Assembly: GCA_021827445.1 (NCBI GenBank)
Contig: JAKAVW010000033.1
Location: 1 to 15,889, forward strand
DNA: 15,889 bases
Direction: 5' to 3'
DNA from: Pseudomonadota bacterium
GTDB lineage: Bacteria > Pseudomonadota > Gammaproteobacteria > Acidithiobacillales > Acidithiobacillaceae
The notes beneath the pieces were generated by a model. The model did no database searches and was not told the DNA's origin. It saw only the letters and a list, made by a program, of their open reading frames with translations. Positions 1 through 7,704 of the stretch are shown piece after piece. Position 1 is the stretch's first letter; the number at the start of each line of letters is the position of its first letter. Both the position numbers and the translations under genes were made by a program.

Positions 1-1214
1 TTCTGGATCGCCACATCATGCAGGAGCTGATCATAGGCCCGCTGCAGGAAGGTGGAGTAGATGGCGACCACCGGATGAATGCCGTCACAGGCCAAGCCCG
101 CTGCAAAAGTCACCGCATGCTGCTCGGCAATACCCACATCAAAATAGCGATCGGGAAACAACTGCTCAAAACGCACCAGCCCGGAACACTCGCGCATGGC
201 CGGCGTGATAGCGACCAGATGCTTTTCTGCCGCGCCCTTATCACAGAGCCAATCGCCGAAAACCTGCGTGTAACTGGCCGCGCAGGCGGATTTCTTGGCC
301 ATTTTGCCATCCGTCCGATTAAACGGGGTCACTCCGTGATAACCGCAGGGATCCTGCTCGGCGGGACCGTAGCCCTTTCCTTTTTTGGTGATGACATGGA
401 GCAAGCGTGGCCCTCTGATTTTTTTTAGGTTTTCAAGAGTTGGGATCAACGCATCCAGATCGTGGCCATCCATGGGACCGAAATAATGAAATCCCATTTC
501 CTCAAACAGGGTCCCCGGCGTCACCAGTCCCTTAACACCTTCTTCCGCCTTTTTCGCCAGTTCACGCAAGGGCGGTACAAAACTCAGAGCCTGCCCCGCA
601 CCCTCACGCACCGTGTTATAGAAACGCCCTGAGAGGATACGCGTCAGATATTGGGATACCGCCCCCACATTGGGTGAGATAGACATCTCATTATCATTGA
701 GGATGACCAGCAAGTTGGCATCCAGGACGCCACCGTTATTCAAAGCCTCATAGGCGAGGCCCGCTGTCATGGCACCATCGCCAATGATCGCCACCACTTC
801 CCGTGATTTATGCCCCAGCTTGGCAGCCACGGCCATCCCCAAACCGGCACTGATAGAAGTGCTGGAGTGACCGGCGCCAAAGCTGTCATAGGGGCTTTCG
901 TCCCGTTTGAGGAAGCCGGAGAGACCGTCCCTGATGCGCAGCTTGGGAAAAAGCGGGCCGCGCCCGGTCAGGATTTTGTGGGGATAAGCCTGATGGCCGA
1001 CGTCCCAGACCAGGCGATCCTCTGGTGTATTGAATACCGCGTGCAACGCCACAGTCAATTCCACCGCCCCCAGACAGGAGGAGAGATGCCCACCCGTCTG
1101 GCTGACCGTTTCCAGGAGAAACTGGCGCACCGCTTTGGCGACACCTTTTTGCTCGCTGCGCGACATCTGCCGCAACGCGGCGGGCGTGGGAATGTCCCTC
1201 AACAAATCGCTCAT
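1..1214 (-). CDS. dxs: 1-deoxy-D-xylulose-5-phosphate synthase, C-terminus cut by window edge
   Basis: This cytoplasmic thiamine-diphosphate enzyme condenses pyruvate with glyceraldehyde 3-phosphate to DXP, the first step of the MEP isoprenoid pathway. The 404 codons present read without a stop. The protein begins MSDLLRDIPTPAALRQMS. VGHQAYPHKILTG and GAGHSSTS appear next. The diphosphate/Mg motif GDGAMTAG starts at about residue 145 and runs on to NDNEMSISPN. The pyrimidine-domain motif DVGIAEQHAVTFAAG contains the catalytic Glu at about residue 364 (E. coli E370). About 215 C-terminal residues (transketolase C domain) lie outside the window. The ATG overlaps the ispA stop as ATGA, so translation is probably coupled to ispA. 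A weak GGA lies 6 bases upstream. The order xseB-ispA-dxs is usual in proteobacteria. Identification is secure. Confidence 0.97.
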   Translation of the reverse strand, partial: MSDLLRDIPTPAALRQMSRSEQKGVAKAVRQFLLETVSQTGGHLSSCLGAVELTVALHAVFNTPEDRLVWDVGHQAYPHKILTGRGPLFPKLRIRDGLSGFLKRDESPYDSFGAGHSSTSISAGLGMAVAAKLGHKSREVVAIIGDGAMTAGLAYEALNNGGVLDANLLVILNDNEMSISPNVGAVSQYLTRILSGRFYNTVREGAGQALSFVPPLRELAKKAEEGVKGLVTPGTLFEEMGFHYFGPMDGHDLDALIPTLENLKKIRGPRLLHVITKKGKGYGPAEQDPCGYHGVTPFNRTDGKMAKKSACAASYTQVFGDWLCDKGAAEKHLVAITPAMRECSGLVRFEQLFPDRYFDVGIAEQHAVTFAAGLACDGIHPVVAIYSTFLQRAYDQLLHDVAIQ

Positions 1215-2131
1215 TTATTCCGCTCTACAATGAGGCGCGCCAGAGCGCGAAGGTGATCGGCTTCTGCCTGCCAGGACTGCAAAGCCTCCAAAGCCTCGTC
1301 GAGCAGGCGTCGGGCATAACTTTGCGCCTCGGCGAGGCCAAGCAAGGTAACAAAACTGGGCTTGTGACGGCTGCGATCCGCGCCTTGCCGCGCTTTTCCG
1401 GTTTGTTGCAAATCGCCAATCTCGTCGAGAATGTCGTCCTGTACCTGAAAGGCGAGCCCGACGCGGTCGGCATAACGCAGCAGCGCTGCGCCTTTGGATT
1501 CTTTCTCACCAATGCCCGCGGCGCAGAGCGCCAACTGTACGGCGCAGCGAATGAGCATGCCCGTCTTGTGCAGGTGCATCTGCTCCAATGCGGGTAAGGC
1601 CAATTCATGCCCCACTGCGGCCAAGTCAATGGCCTGCCCGCCTACCATACCTCGCGAGCCAGAGGCTTGCGCGAGCGTTACCAGCATCTGCACCTGCCAT
1701 TCGGCAGTCACTCCCCAACCCGGCTCAGCCAGCACCTGAAAGGCCTGTGCCTGCAAAGCATCGCCCACGAGAATAGCGGTGGCCTCGTCATAAGCGCGAT
1801 GACAGGTAGGCTGACCACGGCGCAGATCATCATTATCCATGGCCGGAAGATCGTCATGCACGAGCGAATAGGCGTGAATCATTTCCAGTGCCGCCGCGGG
1901 ACGGTCCAGATGCTCCAGTGGCACCCCCAGGCAGGCACCCGTCGCATACACCAGCAAGGGACGGATGCGCTTACCACCACCCAGCGTACTGTAACGCATG
2001 GCGTCATGCAGACGCGCGGGCAGTATGTGCGCCGCAGGCAGCAGTGTCCCCAGAACGCTTTCGGTGCGCTGCACCGAGCGCATCCGAAACTGTGCAAAAG
2101 TTTCATTGTTCACAGCGGCATCCAAGGTCAT
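1211..2131 (-). CDS. ispA: Farnesyl diphosphate synthase (geranyltranstransferase)
   Basis: This soluble 306-residue all-helical prenyltransferase joins IPP to DMAPP and then to GPP, giving farnesyl diphosphate. It thereby feeds undecaprenyl phosphate and quinone synthesis with the IPP made by the MEP pathway, whose first gene lies next to it. Visible family motifs are GGGKRIRP at about 51-58, the first aspartate-rich motif DDLPAMDNDD at about 93-102, a conserved HKTG at about 198-201, and the second motif DDILDEIGD at about 232-240. It ends LIVERNK, like E. coli IspA (LADYIIQRNK). Product chain length is inferred from this E. coli-like form; a geranylgeranyl synthase is less likely. The start overlaps the xseB stop (ATGA), and GGAAGAAG lies just upstream, so it is probably translationally coupled. 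Confidence 0.96.
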   Translation of the reverse strand: MTLDAAVNNETFAQFRMRSVQRTESVLGTLLPAAHILPARLHDAMRYSTLGGGKRIRPLLVYATGACLGVPLEHLDRPAAALEMIHAYSLVHDDLPAMDNDDLRRGQPTCHRAYDEATAILVGDALQAQAFQVLAEPGWGVTAEWQVQMLVTLAQASGSRGMVGGQAIDLAAVGHELALPALEQMHLHKTGMLIRCAVQLALCAAGIGEKESKGAALLRYADRVGLAFQVQDDILDEIGDLQQTGKARQGADRSRHKPSFVTLLGLAEAQSYARRLLDEALEALQSWQAEADHLRALARLIVERNK

Positions 2132-2376
2132 ACGTCTTCTTCCTGAGTAAGCGGAGTGGGAACCGCATCCTCTCCGAGTAATATTTCCACGGTCTGCCGG
2201 GCATTTTGTAACTGCGCCTCGGCGCGCTTGGATAGTTCCATGCCGCGCTGGAAAAGGGCGACAGAGTCTTCCAGACCCAACTGCCCCCCTTCCAGGCGGC
2301 GAACGGTCTCTTCCAAGGCATCCAAGGTGCTTGCGAAGTCTGTGGGGGCTTCCACGGGGGACGATTCATCGTTCAT
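2128..2376 (-). CDS. xseB: Exodeoxyribonuclease VII small subunit
   Basis: This is the small helical subunit of exonuclease VII, which binds in several copies to the long helix of XseA. The complex degrades single-stranded DNA to oligonucleotides during repair. The core DFASTLDALEETVRRLEGG followed by LEDSVALFQRGMELSKRAEAQL and QTVEILL is the XseB signature. Three in-frame starts exist: TTG at 2397, ATG at 2388 and ATG at 2376. I chose 2376 because GGAA sits 6 bases upstream and the resulting 82 residues match the usual length of about 80. The upstream starts lack a clear ribosome-binding site and would add only 4 or 7 residues. It is the first gene of the xseB-ispA-dxs operon. Its partner xseA is in this window (5288-6628) but in another transcription unit. 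Confidence 0.92.
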   Translation of the reverse strand: MNDESSPVEAPTDFASTLDALEETVRRLEGGQLGLEDSVALFQRGMELSKRAEAQLQNARQTVEILLGEDAVPTPLTQEEDV

Positions 2377-2446
2377 GTGCTTTTCCATGTTCGCCAATTA
2401 AACACTAGGCCCAGTCCTCGGGGCAAGGGATAACGAAGATTCAGAC

Positions 2447-2475
2447 TGGACGGTACGTTCGTCAGACCCTAAAAT
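2447..2475 (+). promoter_or_regulatory. Candidate sigma-70 promoter of the fsr-like exporter
   Basis: A -35-like TGGACG at 2447-2452 and a -10-like TAAAAT at 2470-2475 are separated by exactly 17 bases. They lie 31 bases before the fsr ATG, which has AAAGG 8 bases upstream. Each hexamer deviates from consensus. The assignment rests on spacing and position only. Confidence 0.4.
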
Positions 2476-2486
2476 CCGTGCCGTCC
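2448..2486. repeat. Inverted repeat spanning the fsr promoter
   Basis: GGACGGTAC at 2448-2456 and GTGCCGTCC at 2478-2486 form an imperfect inverted repeat (8 of 9 positions, the ninth a G-U pair in RNA). Their centres lie 30 bp apart, close to three helical turns. One arm overlaps the candidate -35 and the other the expected transcription start. It could be an operator for a dimeric repressor; that role is inferred. Confidence 0.4.
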
Positions 2487-2506
2487 ATATCTTAAAGGCT
2501 TCAGCC

Positions 2507-3724
2507 ATGTTTCTGCAAAAGGTAGGGAGTGCTCCGAGCGCAGCCGGCGATGTCACCCGCTTCGAGGTGCTCGGCGCCATCAGCGTGTCACATTTTCTCA
2601 ATGACAGCATTCAGTCGCTGATGCTGGCGGTGTATCCGCTGTTCAAAAGTAATTTTGACTTGAGTTTTGCGCAGATCGGGTTGATTACCCTGGCCTATCA
2701 GTTGACCGCATCCATCATTCAACCGTTGGTCGGGCGTTTTACCGATCGCCACCCCATGCCCTATTCATTGCCCTTCGGCATGCTGTTTACCTTTGGTGGG
2801 CTACTGTTGCTATCCGTGGCTCCGAATTATGAGGTGCTCTTATTGGCGGCAGCGTTGGTGGGCCTGGGTTCATCGGTATTCCATCCGGAGTCCTCGCGGG
2901 TGGCGAGGATGGCCTCTGGCGGGCGCCACGGGCTGGCGCAGTCCATCTTTCAGGTGGGTGGTAATGTGGGCTCGGCGGTGGGTCCATTGCTGGCCGCGTT
3001 TATCATCATGCCCAACGGTCAGCACAGCCTGTCGTGGTTTTCACTGGCGGCGTTACTGGCCATCGTGATTCTTTCTTTCGTGGGGCGCTGGTATCAGCAT
3101 CAGCACCGTCAGCCCAAAAGGCCAGCGGCAACGATCGTGGTACCCTTGCTGCCTCCCAAACTGGTGCGGCGCAGCATGATCATTCTGGTCGCGCTGATGT
3201 TCTCCAAGTTTCTGTATCTGACCAGCATCAGCAGCTACCTGATTTTCTACCTGATGCAGCGCTTTCATATCGTGACGCAGGAAGCGCAGATGCACCTTTT
3301 CATTTTCCTCGCGGCGGTGGCAGCGGGAACATTGATGGGTGGGCCGATTGGTGACCGGATTGGCCGCAAGAAGGTAATTTGGGTCTCTTTGCTGGGGATC
3401 TCGCCCTTCACTCTCACGCTCCCTTATGTGGACCTGACGCTGAGCGCTATTTTAACGGTGATTATCGGTTTTTTGCTGGCTTCGGCCTTTCCAGCCATTG
3501 TGGTGTACGCGCAAGAATTGGTGCCCGGCAAGGTCGGGACCATTTCCGGCCTGTTTTTCGGGCTGGCTTTTGGGTTGGGCGGCGTGGGTGCCGCATTGCT
3601 GGGGGAACTGGCGGACGTCTGGAGTATTCAGGTGGTGTATCAGATATGCGCTTTTCTGCCCTTGCTCGGTGTGCTGGCCGCATTTCTACCCCATATCCCC
3701 AGTGTGCAGAAGCAGGCGGCCTGA
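2507..3724 (+). CDS. fsr: Fosmidomycin-resistance-type MFS exporter (Fsr family)
   Basis: This 405-residue inner-membrane major facilitator protein has 12 predicted helices, the same length as E. coli Fsr. Stretches recalled as characteristic of Fsr are ISVSHFLNDSIQSLMLAVYP at the N-terminus, VFHPESSRVARMASGGRHG followed by QSIFQVGG after helix 4, and FPAIVVYAQELVPGK in the second half. GDRIGRKK is the MFS loop motif. Fsr expels fosmidomycin by proton antiport; fosmidomycin blocks Dxr (IspC), the second MEP enzyme. The natural substrate is unknown. It is divergent from xseB-ispA-dxs across 130 bp, so it sits beside the pathway that its named drug inhibits. The start is ATG with AAAGG upstream. 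Function as an exporter is firm; the substrate is inferred from the family. Confidence 0.9.
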   Translation: MFLQKVGSAPSAAGDVTRFEVLGAISVSHFLNDSIQSLMLAVYPLFKSNFDLSFAQIGLITLAYQLTASIIQPLVGRFTDRHPMPYSLPFGMLFTFGGLLLLSVAPNYEVLLLAAALVGLGSSVFHPESSRVARMASGGRHGLAQSIFQVGGNVGSAVGPLLAAFIIMPNGQHSLSWFSLAALLAIVILSFVGRWYQHQHRQPKRPAATIVVPLLPPKLVRRSMIILVALMFSKFLYLTSISSYLIFYLMQRFHIVTQEAQMHLFIFLAAVAAGTLMGGPIGDRIGRKKVIWVSLLGISPFTLTLPYVDLTLSAILTVIIGFLLASAFPAIVVYAQELVPGKVGTISGLFFGLAFGLGGVGAALLGELADVWSIQVVYQICAFLPLLGVLAAFLPHIPSVQKQAA

Positions 3725-3839
3725 TTACGGCGCACCGCCTTTACTCAGGGCGATCGATGATTCAAGCTTATGGCCCAGTACCCGCGGAGCGTGGGTGATT
3801 TGAATTGCGTGGGGCGGCGTTGCCGCGAGGTTAGGACGA

Positions 3840-4667
3840 TTGGCCATCGCTGAACACAAGTTTTATTTTCTGGTTCCCGAAGAAAAACCCCACTGGAGCG
3901 AGGGCTTGCTGCCCTGGCTGCTGCTCTCTGCCCTGCTTATGGCAGCGGGTATTTTTTTCTTTGTCCATATTCAGAAGCCGAAAATGCAGTCGTTACCGAA
4001 TCAAACAACGGTCCACAAGACCTTCCACATCATGCCGAAACCCATTCGGCCCCAGGCGCCCAGTCCAACCACGCCACGGGTCGTGCCCCCCAGCAGGCCG
4101 GTAGTAGTGCCACATCGGGTTGCACCGACCGTACGTCCGCAGCCCATCTCGCGACCGGTGCCACAACCCCGCCGTGTCCCGGCGCGGGCACATCCGCTGC
4201 CGCAGCCGGTGTCACCAGAGATGACACCGGTATCTCCCAGTGCGCAACCGCAACCCTTGCCGCATCTCAGCATCGGCAGGCTGGAACAACAGATGGATCA
4301 GGTGGCCCGTGCCGCAACGGCCAGCCCGCCATTACCGAAGTTTGAGAATCCGAAGGGACCAGTGGCAGATTTTTATATCGCCGGATGGATACAGAAACTG
4401 GAGCGGATCGGCGATCTCAATTACCCGGGAGAGATGGTCGGGCAACTCAAGGTCAAAGTAGTACTGAATCCGCAAGGAGGTCTTGAACGTGTCATTATGG
4501 AGCAGTCGTCGGGGAATAAAGCCCTGGATGCGGCAGCGGAACGGATTATTCGGCTCTCCTTCCCATATATGCCATTCTCAAAGCAACTCGCGGAGCAAAC
4601 CCGTAAAATAGAAATTCCGCTGAACATGCATTTTCTGGGGGTGCGGCATGTGTCGGCCGGGCGTTAA
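3840..4667 (+). CDS. TonB-like energy transducer
   Basis: The 275-residue protein is built like TonB. It has a short cytoplasmic start, a single membrane anchor at about 22-43 (LLPWLLLSALLMAAGIFFFV), and a proline-rich periplasmic spacer at about 47-140 with many RP and PQP repeats. A C-terminal domain at about 175-265 contains YPGEMVGQLKVKVVLNPQGG and ALDAAAERIIRLSFPY. TonB carries proton-motive force from ExbB/ExbD to outer-membrane siderophore or cobalamin receptors. Neither exbB, exbD nor a receptor gene is in this window, so the partner is unknown. The start must be TTG (GAGG 9 bases and AGGA 3 bases upstream), because no ATG occurs before the anchor. A GC hairpin (GCGGC-GTT-GCCGC, 3814-3826) lies just before the ribosome-binding site. 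Confidence 0.88.
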   Translation: MAIAEHKFYFLVPEEKPHWSEGLLPWLLLSALLMAAGIFFFVHIQKPKMQSLPNQTTVHKTFHIMPKPIRPQAPSPTTPRVVPPSRPVVVPHRVAPTVRPQPISRPVPQPRRVPARAHPLPQPVSPEMTPVSPSAQPQPLPHLSIGRLEQQMDQVARAATASPPLPKFENPKGPVADFYIAGWIQKLERIGDLNYPGEMVGQLKVKVVLNPQGGLERVIMEQSSGNKALDAAAERIIRLSFPYMPFSKQLAEQTRKIEIPLNMHFLGVRHVSAGR

Positions 4668-4752
4668 ACTCACCGGTGATCAGCGTAATCGCTTTGCCCG
4701 GCCTGCTCCCTGCTCGGATTTGCAGGCCTCTGGATCAGTGCAAGAGGGATGC

Positions 4753-5127
4753 TCAGTGCGTCGTCACGTCCGGCTGATCGGCAATTTCTTCGCGGACCTT
4801 GTCCATATCCAGCGCCAGCGCCTGCTGAATGACGTCCTCCAGCGCCCTGGCAGGCAGTGAACCTGCCTGCGAAAAAATCCCGATCTGCTGACGGAAAACG
4901 GTCAGCGTAGGAATGGAGCGAATTTGGAAAGAGCCAGCCAGTTCCTGCTCCGTATCAGTATCGACCTTGCCAAAGACGATATCCGGATGTCTTTCCGCAG
5001 CCGCCTCAAAGGTGGGGGCAAAAGCCTTGCAGGGCGCGCACCAGGAGGCCCAAAAATCGATGATTACCATATCGTTACCGCTGACAACGGCTTCAAAATT
5101 GTCTTGCGTGAGCTCTATTACGGCCAT
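4753..5127 (-). CDS. Thioredoxin with WCAPC active site and C-terminal tail
   Basis: This 124-residue thioredoxin-fold protein has no signal peptide and should be a cytoplasmic disulfide reductase recycled by thioredoxin reductase. The active site is W29-C30-A31-P32-C33, where classical TrxA has WCGPC. The buried Asp is at residue 24 (IIDFWASWC), and the cis-proline loop SIPT lies at 71-74. KVDTDTEQELAGSFQIRSIP is typical of the family. A charged tail of about 15 residues (DMDKVREEIADQPDVTTH) goes beyond the 108-109 residues of E. coli TrxA. The start is well supported by AAGGAG 5 bases upstream of ATG. It converges with the TonB-like gene and diverges from xseA. It could be the main thioredoxin or a second paralogue with different partners. 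Confidence 0.9.
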   Translation of the reverse strand: MAVIELTQDNFEAVVSGNDMVIIDFWASWCAPCKAFAPTFEAAAERHPDIVFGKVDTDTEQELAGSFQIRSIPTLTVFRQQIGIFSQAGSLPARALEDVIQQALALDMDKVREEIADQPDVTTH

Positions 5128-5287
5128 AATGACTCCTTATTAAGGTAGGCGTTCGCGCAGAAATGCGCTAAGCATGCGGGACCATCCCGAATGCTAGAAA
5201 AATGTATTATGCTGACCTTAAAACGCGGAGGGTAACAGGGTCAAGAGTTCCTGATCTTCCTCCCATCATCCATGATAAGAGTATGCT

Positions 5288-6628
5288 ATGACCATTGGTA
5301 ATTCGCAGATCCCGATACTTACCGTCAGCGCCCTGAACGGTGCTGTTCGCGAAATTATCGAAGGGAATTTCCCGCTGTTAAGGGTAGAGGGTGAACTCTC
5401 CAACTTCAGCAGCCCCGGATCGGGACACTGGTACTTTTCACTGAAGGACGCGCGGGCGCAGGTGCGTTGCGCCATGTTCCGCCAGCGTAATACCTATACC
5501 CGGATACAGCCGCGCAATGGCATGCAGGTGCAGGTGCTGGCTCAGCCAACCCTGTATGAAGGACGGGGTGATTTTCAGCTGATTGTTGAGCAATTACTGG
5601 ATGCTGGTGAGGGCGAGTTACAGGCGCGTTTTGCAGCGCTCAGGGAGAAGCTGGCGACTGAAGGGCTTTTTGCGCCGGAGCTGAAGCGGCCTCTCCCCCG
5701 CTGGCCGCTACGTGTCGCAGTGGTGACCTCAGCAAGCGGAGCGGCGCTGCATGACATCCGGGTGACGCTGGCGCGGCGCTGGCCGATGCTCGCGGTAATG
5801 GTTTATCCGGTGCTGGTGCAGGGCGATCAGGCAGCAGCACAGATTTGCACGGCGCTAGGCCGCATCGCCAGCCGACAGCAGGAAGACGTGGCGATCCTGG
5901 CGCGTGGCGGCGGCAGCGCGGAGGACCTGTGGTGCTTTAATGAAGAAAGCGTGGCGCGTGCGATCCGTGCCTGCCCGGTGCCGGTGGTGACAGGCATTGG
6001 TCATGAAATTGATTTCACCATTGCCGATTTCGCCGGCGATCTGCGGGCGGCAACCCCCACCGCGGCGGCGGAAGCGGTTAGCCCCGACCGCGCTGAGTGG
6101 TTGCCGCAGGTGCAGGCACAACGCCGACAACTGGAGCAATCCATGCAGCGCACGCTGCGGGACACGACCCAGCGTCTCGACTATTTGCGACTGCGCCTTC
6201 GTCATCCCGGCGAACGGCTGCAGGATGCTGAGCGTCGTTTGCGTATGGCATGTGAAGCCTTGCGGCAGTCCATGCGGCGGCGGCAGGACGAATGGAGCGA
6301 ACGACTGCTGGTTCTCCAGGCGCGGCGTTTGCGGCAAGACCCGCGCCAGCGCTTGCAAAGCCTGAATGAGATGTTGGGAACCCGGCGTGCCACGCTGATT
6401 CTGGCGATAGATAAGCTGCTGGTCAGCGCCGAGGCGCAACAACAGCAGCAGGTAACGGCCTTACGCCTACTGGATCCCTTGGCTGTTCTACAACGTGGTT
6501 TTGCTGTCCTTCGCGACGAATCCGGCAAGGTTATTTTTAGCAGCAAGTCCGTCGCGGTGCATGCGCAAATCAGCGCAACCCTGGCGCGGGGCACTCTAGT
6601 CTGCGAGGTCGTCAAAACAAGTGATTAG
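5288..6628 (+). CDS. xseA: Exodeoxyribonuclease VII large subunit
   Basis: This is the catalytic subunit of exonuclease VII, which degrades single-stranded DNA from both ends without a metal requirement. It has 446 residues. An N-terminal OB-fold (residues 10-105; LRVEGELSNF, GHWYFSLKD) is followed by the catalytic domain with ALHDI (D156), ARGGGSAEDLW (R206) and GIGHEIDFTIAD (H239, D242). Each is one residue from E. coli D155, R205, H238 and D241. The long arginine/glutamine-rich helical region at about 265-400 is where XseB docks. The C-terminal segment LDPLAVLQRGFAVL is also family-typical. The start is ATG with AAGAG 6 bases upstream. It is transcribed alone; its partner xseB is 2.9 kb upstream on the other strand. 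Confidence 0.96.
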   Translation: MTIGNSQIPILTVSALNGAVREIIEGNFPLLRVEGELSNFSSPGSGHWYFSLKDARAQVRCAMFRQRNTYTRIQPRNGMQVQVLAQPTLYEGRGDFQLIVEQLLDAGEGELQARFAALREKLATEGLFAPELKRPLPRWPLRVAVVTSASGAALHDIRVTLARRWPMLAVMVYPVLVQGDQAAAQICTALGRIASRQQEDVAILARGGGSAEDLWCFNEESVARAIRACPVPVVTGIGHEIDFTIADFAGDLRAATPTAAAEAVSPDRAEWLPQVQAQRRQLEQSMQRTLRDTTQRLDYLRLRLRHPGERLQDAERRLRMACEALRQSMRRRQDEWSERLLVLQARRLRQDPRQRLQSLNEMLGTRRATLILAIDKLLVSAEAQQQQQVTALRLLDPLAVLQRGFAVLRDESGKVIFSSKSVAVHAQISATLARGTLVCEVVKTSD

Positions 6629-6870
6629 CGCGATACCATGTGCTGCCAGACAACGCGCCACCTGACAGTGACGCGCGAAAGACGAGCCGGAAGAAGCAGA
6701 ACCAGTAGCATCTTGGTACCAATTGGCATTGACTCTATTCCTGCCAAAAAGCCACCAGCATTCATTCTTGGCATAAGACGGCGCGTAGGGTGTTCAAATT
6801 GCACACCCGCACGGATAATACCCGAGAGGCTATTGCTGCTGACGACGCTTTTCGACGGCAAGGGAAAACT
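6629..6870. other. Gap with no supportable gene
   Basis: This is 242 bases between xseA and the DUF4168 gene. It can be read as about 78 codons on either strand, but neither reading has a convincing ribosome-binding site or a recognisable domain. Overlapping palindromes TTGGTACCAA (6713-6722) and CCAATTGG (6719-6726) are present. No clear terminator for either flanking gene is seen. Confidence 0.4.
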
Positions 6871-7326
6871 CTAACCGCCATGCGCCTTTATTGCGGTTTC
6901 GACACGCTGTGCAAATGCTGGATCCGTTTGCGCCTTTTTTATCAACGTCTCGTAAGCAACTGGTGAAAGATGATTCTTCGCCAAGACTGTTTTAACCTTC
7001 TGGGTGTATGTCTTAATCAATTGCTGATGCTGGGTCTGCGTCATTTTTTGCGTAGCGAGGTCACGGTGGACCTCTCGGTTAATCGGTTGGACTGATATGA
7101 TCGCCGCCGCAAAATGATGTAACTCGGCGTGTCCCACCTTGGGTCCTGGAGGCTGCACCGACATCTTGGGCGCAAGGGTGCCCTGACCCGACTGCATAGC
7201 CGGACTCGAAGGTTGTTGCTGTGTGGCCATAGGACTACCCATACTTGCGAGAGCCAAGGTACTACCACAACCAAAAACGCCTACCGCCAACAAAATGCGA
7301 AGTGTCAAATGCTTTTGCTTTCTCAT
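6871..7326 (-). CDS. Exported DUF4168-domain protein
   Basis: The 151-residue protein begins with a signal peptide (MRKQKHLTLRILLAVGVFGC then GSTLALA), so it should be periplasmic or outer. A VFGC at 17-20 is a poor lipobox. A low-complexity Met/Gln/Pro linker follows (about 30-62). The C-terminal helical domain (about 70-148) has HFAAAIISVQPINREV and LAKNHLSPVAYETLIKKAQT followed by DPAFAQRV, the pattern of DUF4168, whose function is unknown. I chose the ATG at 7326 because AGGAG lies 10 bases upstream and the signal peptide starts there. The same frame is open for another 76 codons upstream, but those residues look non-coding and would bury the signal. It is transcribed divergently from the permease. 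Confidence 0.75.
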   Translation of the reverse strand: MRKQKHLTLRILLAVGVFGCGSTLALASMGSPMATQQQPSSPAMQSGQGTLAPKMSVQPPGPKVGHAELHHFAAAIISVQPINREVHRDLATQKMTQTQHQQLIKTYTQKVKTVLAKNHLSPVAYETLIKKAQTDPAFAQRVETAIKAHGG

Positions 7327-7637
7327 AAACTTGTTTCTCCTAATCTTAGGCTTGTGAATAACTATTAACAGAATTCCGCTAACAGGAGCAAAGATAACGA
7401 CGTGGTTACATATCACACCGACCTTCACATGAAACGTACCGTAACATGTTTTTTTTGTGGTGCCAACCATATGCGTACCTGAATAAATAGTTGCACTTAT
7501 GACAATTTTTTGTTGCCCTATTTCCACGCCGCAGCATAAATTCATAACGCACACCTAATAATTTATAAAATTAATAATGTTACTGATTGTTTTGACACTT
7601 GCTTAATAGCATACAGAAACCCAACGCCCGTCTTGGT

Positions 7638-7659
7638 TTATCATATAGTTATCATAGAA
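7638..7659. repeat. Tandem 11-bp direct repeat (TTATCATA half-sites)
   Basis: TTATCATATAG is followed directly by TTATCATAGAA. The 8-bp TTATCATA thus repeats with an 11-bp period, close to one helical turn, in a divergent promoter region. It could be a regulator site with two half-sites on the same DNA face; the sequence is AT-rich, so chance is possible. Confidence 0.3.
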
Positions 7660-7704
7660 ATATACATCTGGCCTGAATGAGTTTATTTTTATTGTTTCGC
7701 ATGC

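Noticed and set aside
18..428. 136-codon plus-strand frame at the window start
   Set aside because: It lies antisense to dxs, whose own frame has clear Dxs motifs.
1607..2146. 179-codon plus-strand frame
   Set aside because: It is antisense to ispA and has no domain; it is open because of the GC bias of the real gene.
5205..5244. Weak promoter-like hexamers between the thioredoxin and xseA genes (TATTAT on plus; TTGACC/TAAGGT on minus)
   Set aside because: Partner elements are poor matches, so no specific promoter can be supported.
5855..6442. 195-codon minus-strand frame
   Set aside because: It lies wholly inside xseA on the other strand, and xseA has its catalytic residues intact.
7433..7442. 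ACGGTACGTT shared (opposite strand) with the fsr promoter repeat
   Set aside because: Many 10-base matches are expected by chance in 16 kb, and the inverted arm is missing here.
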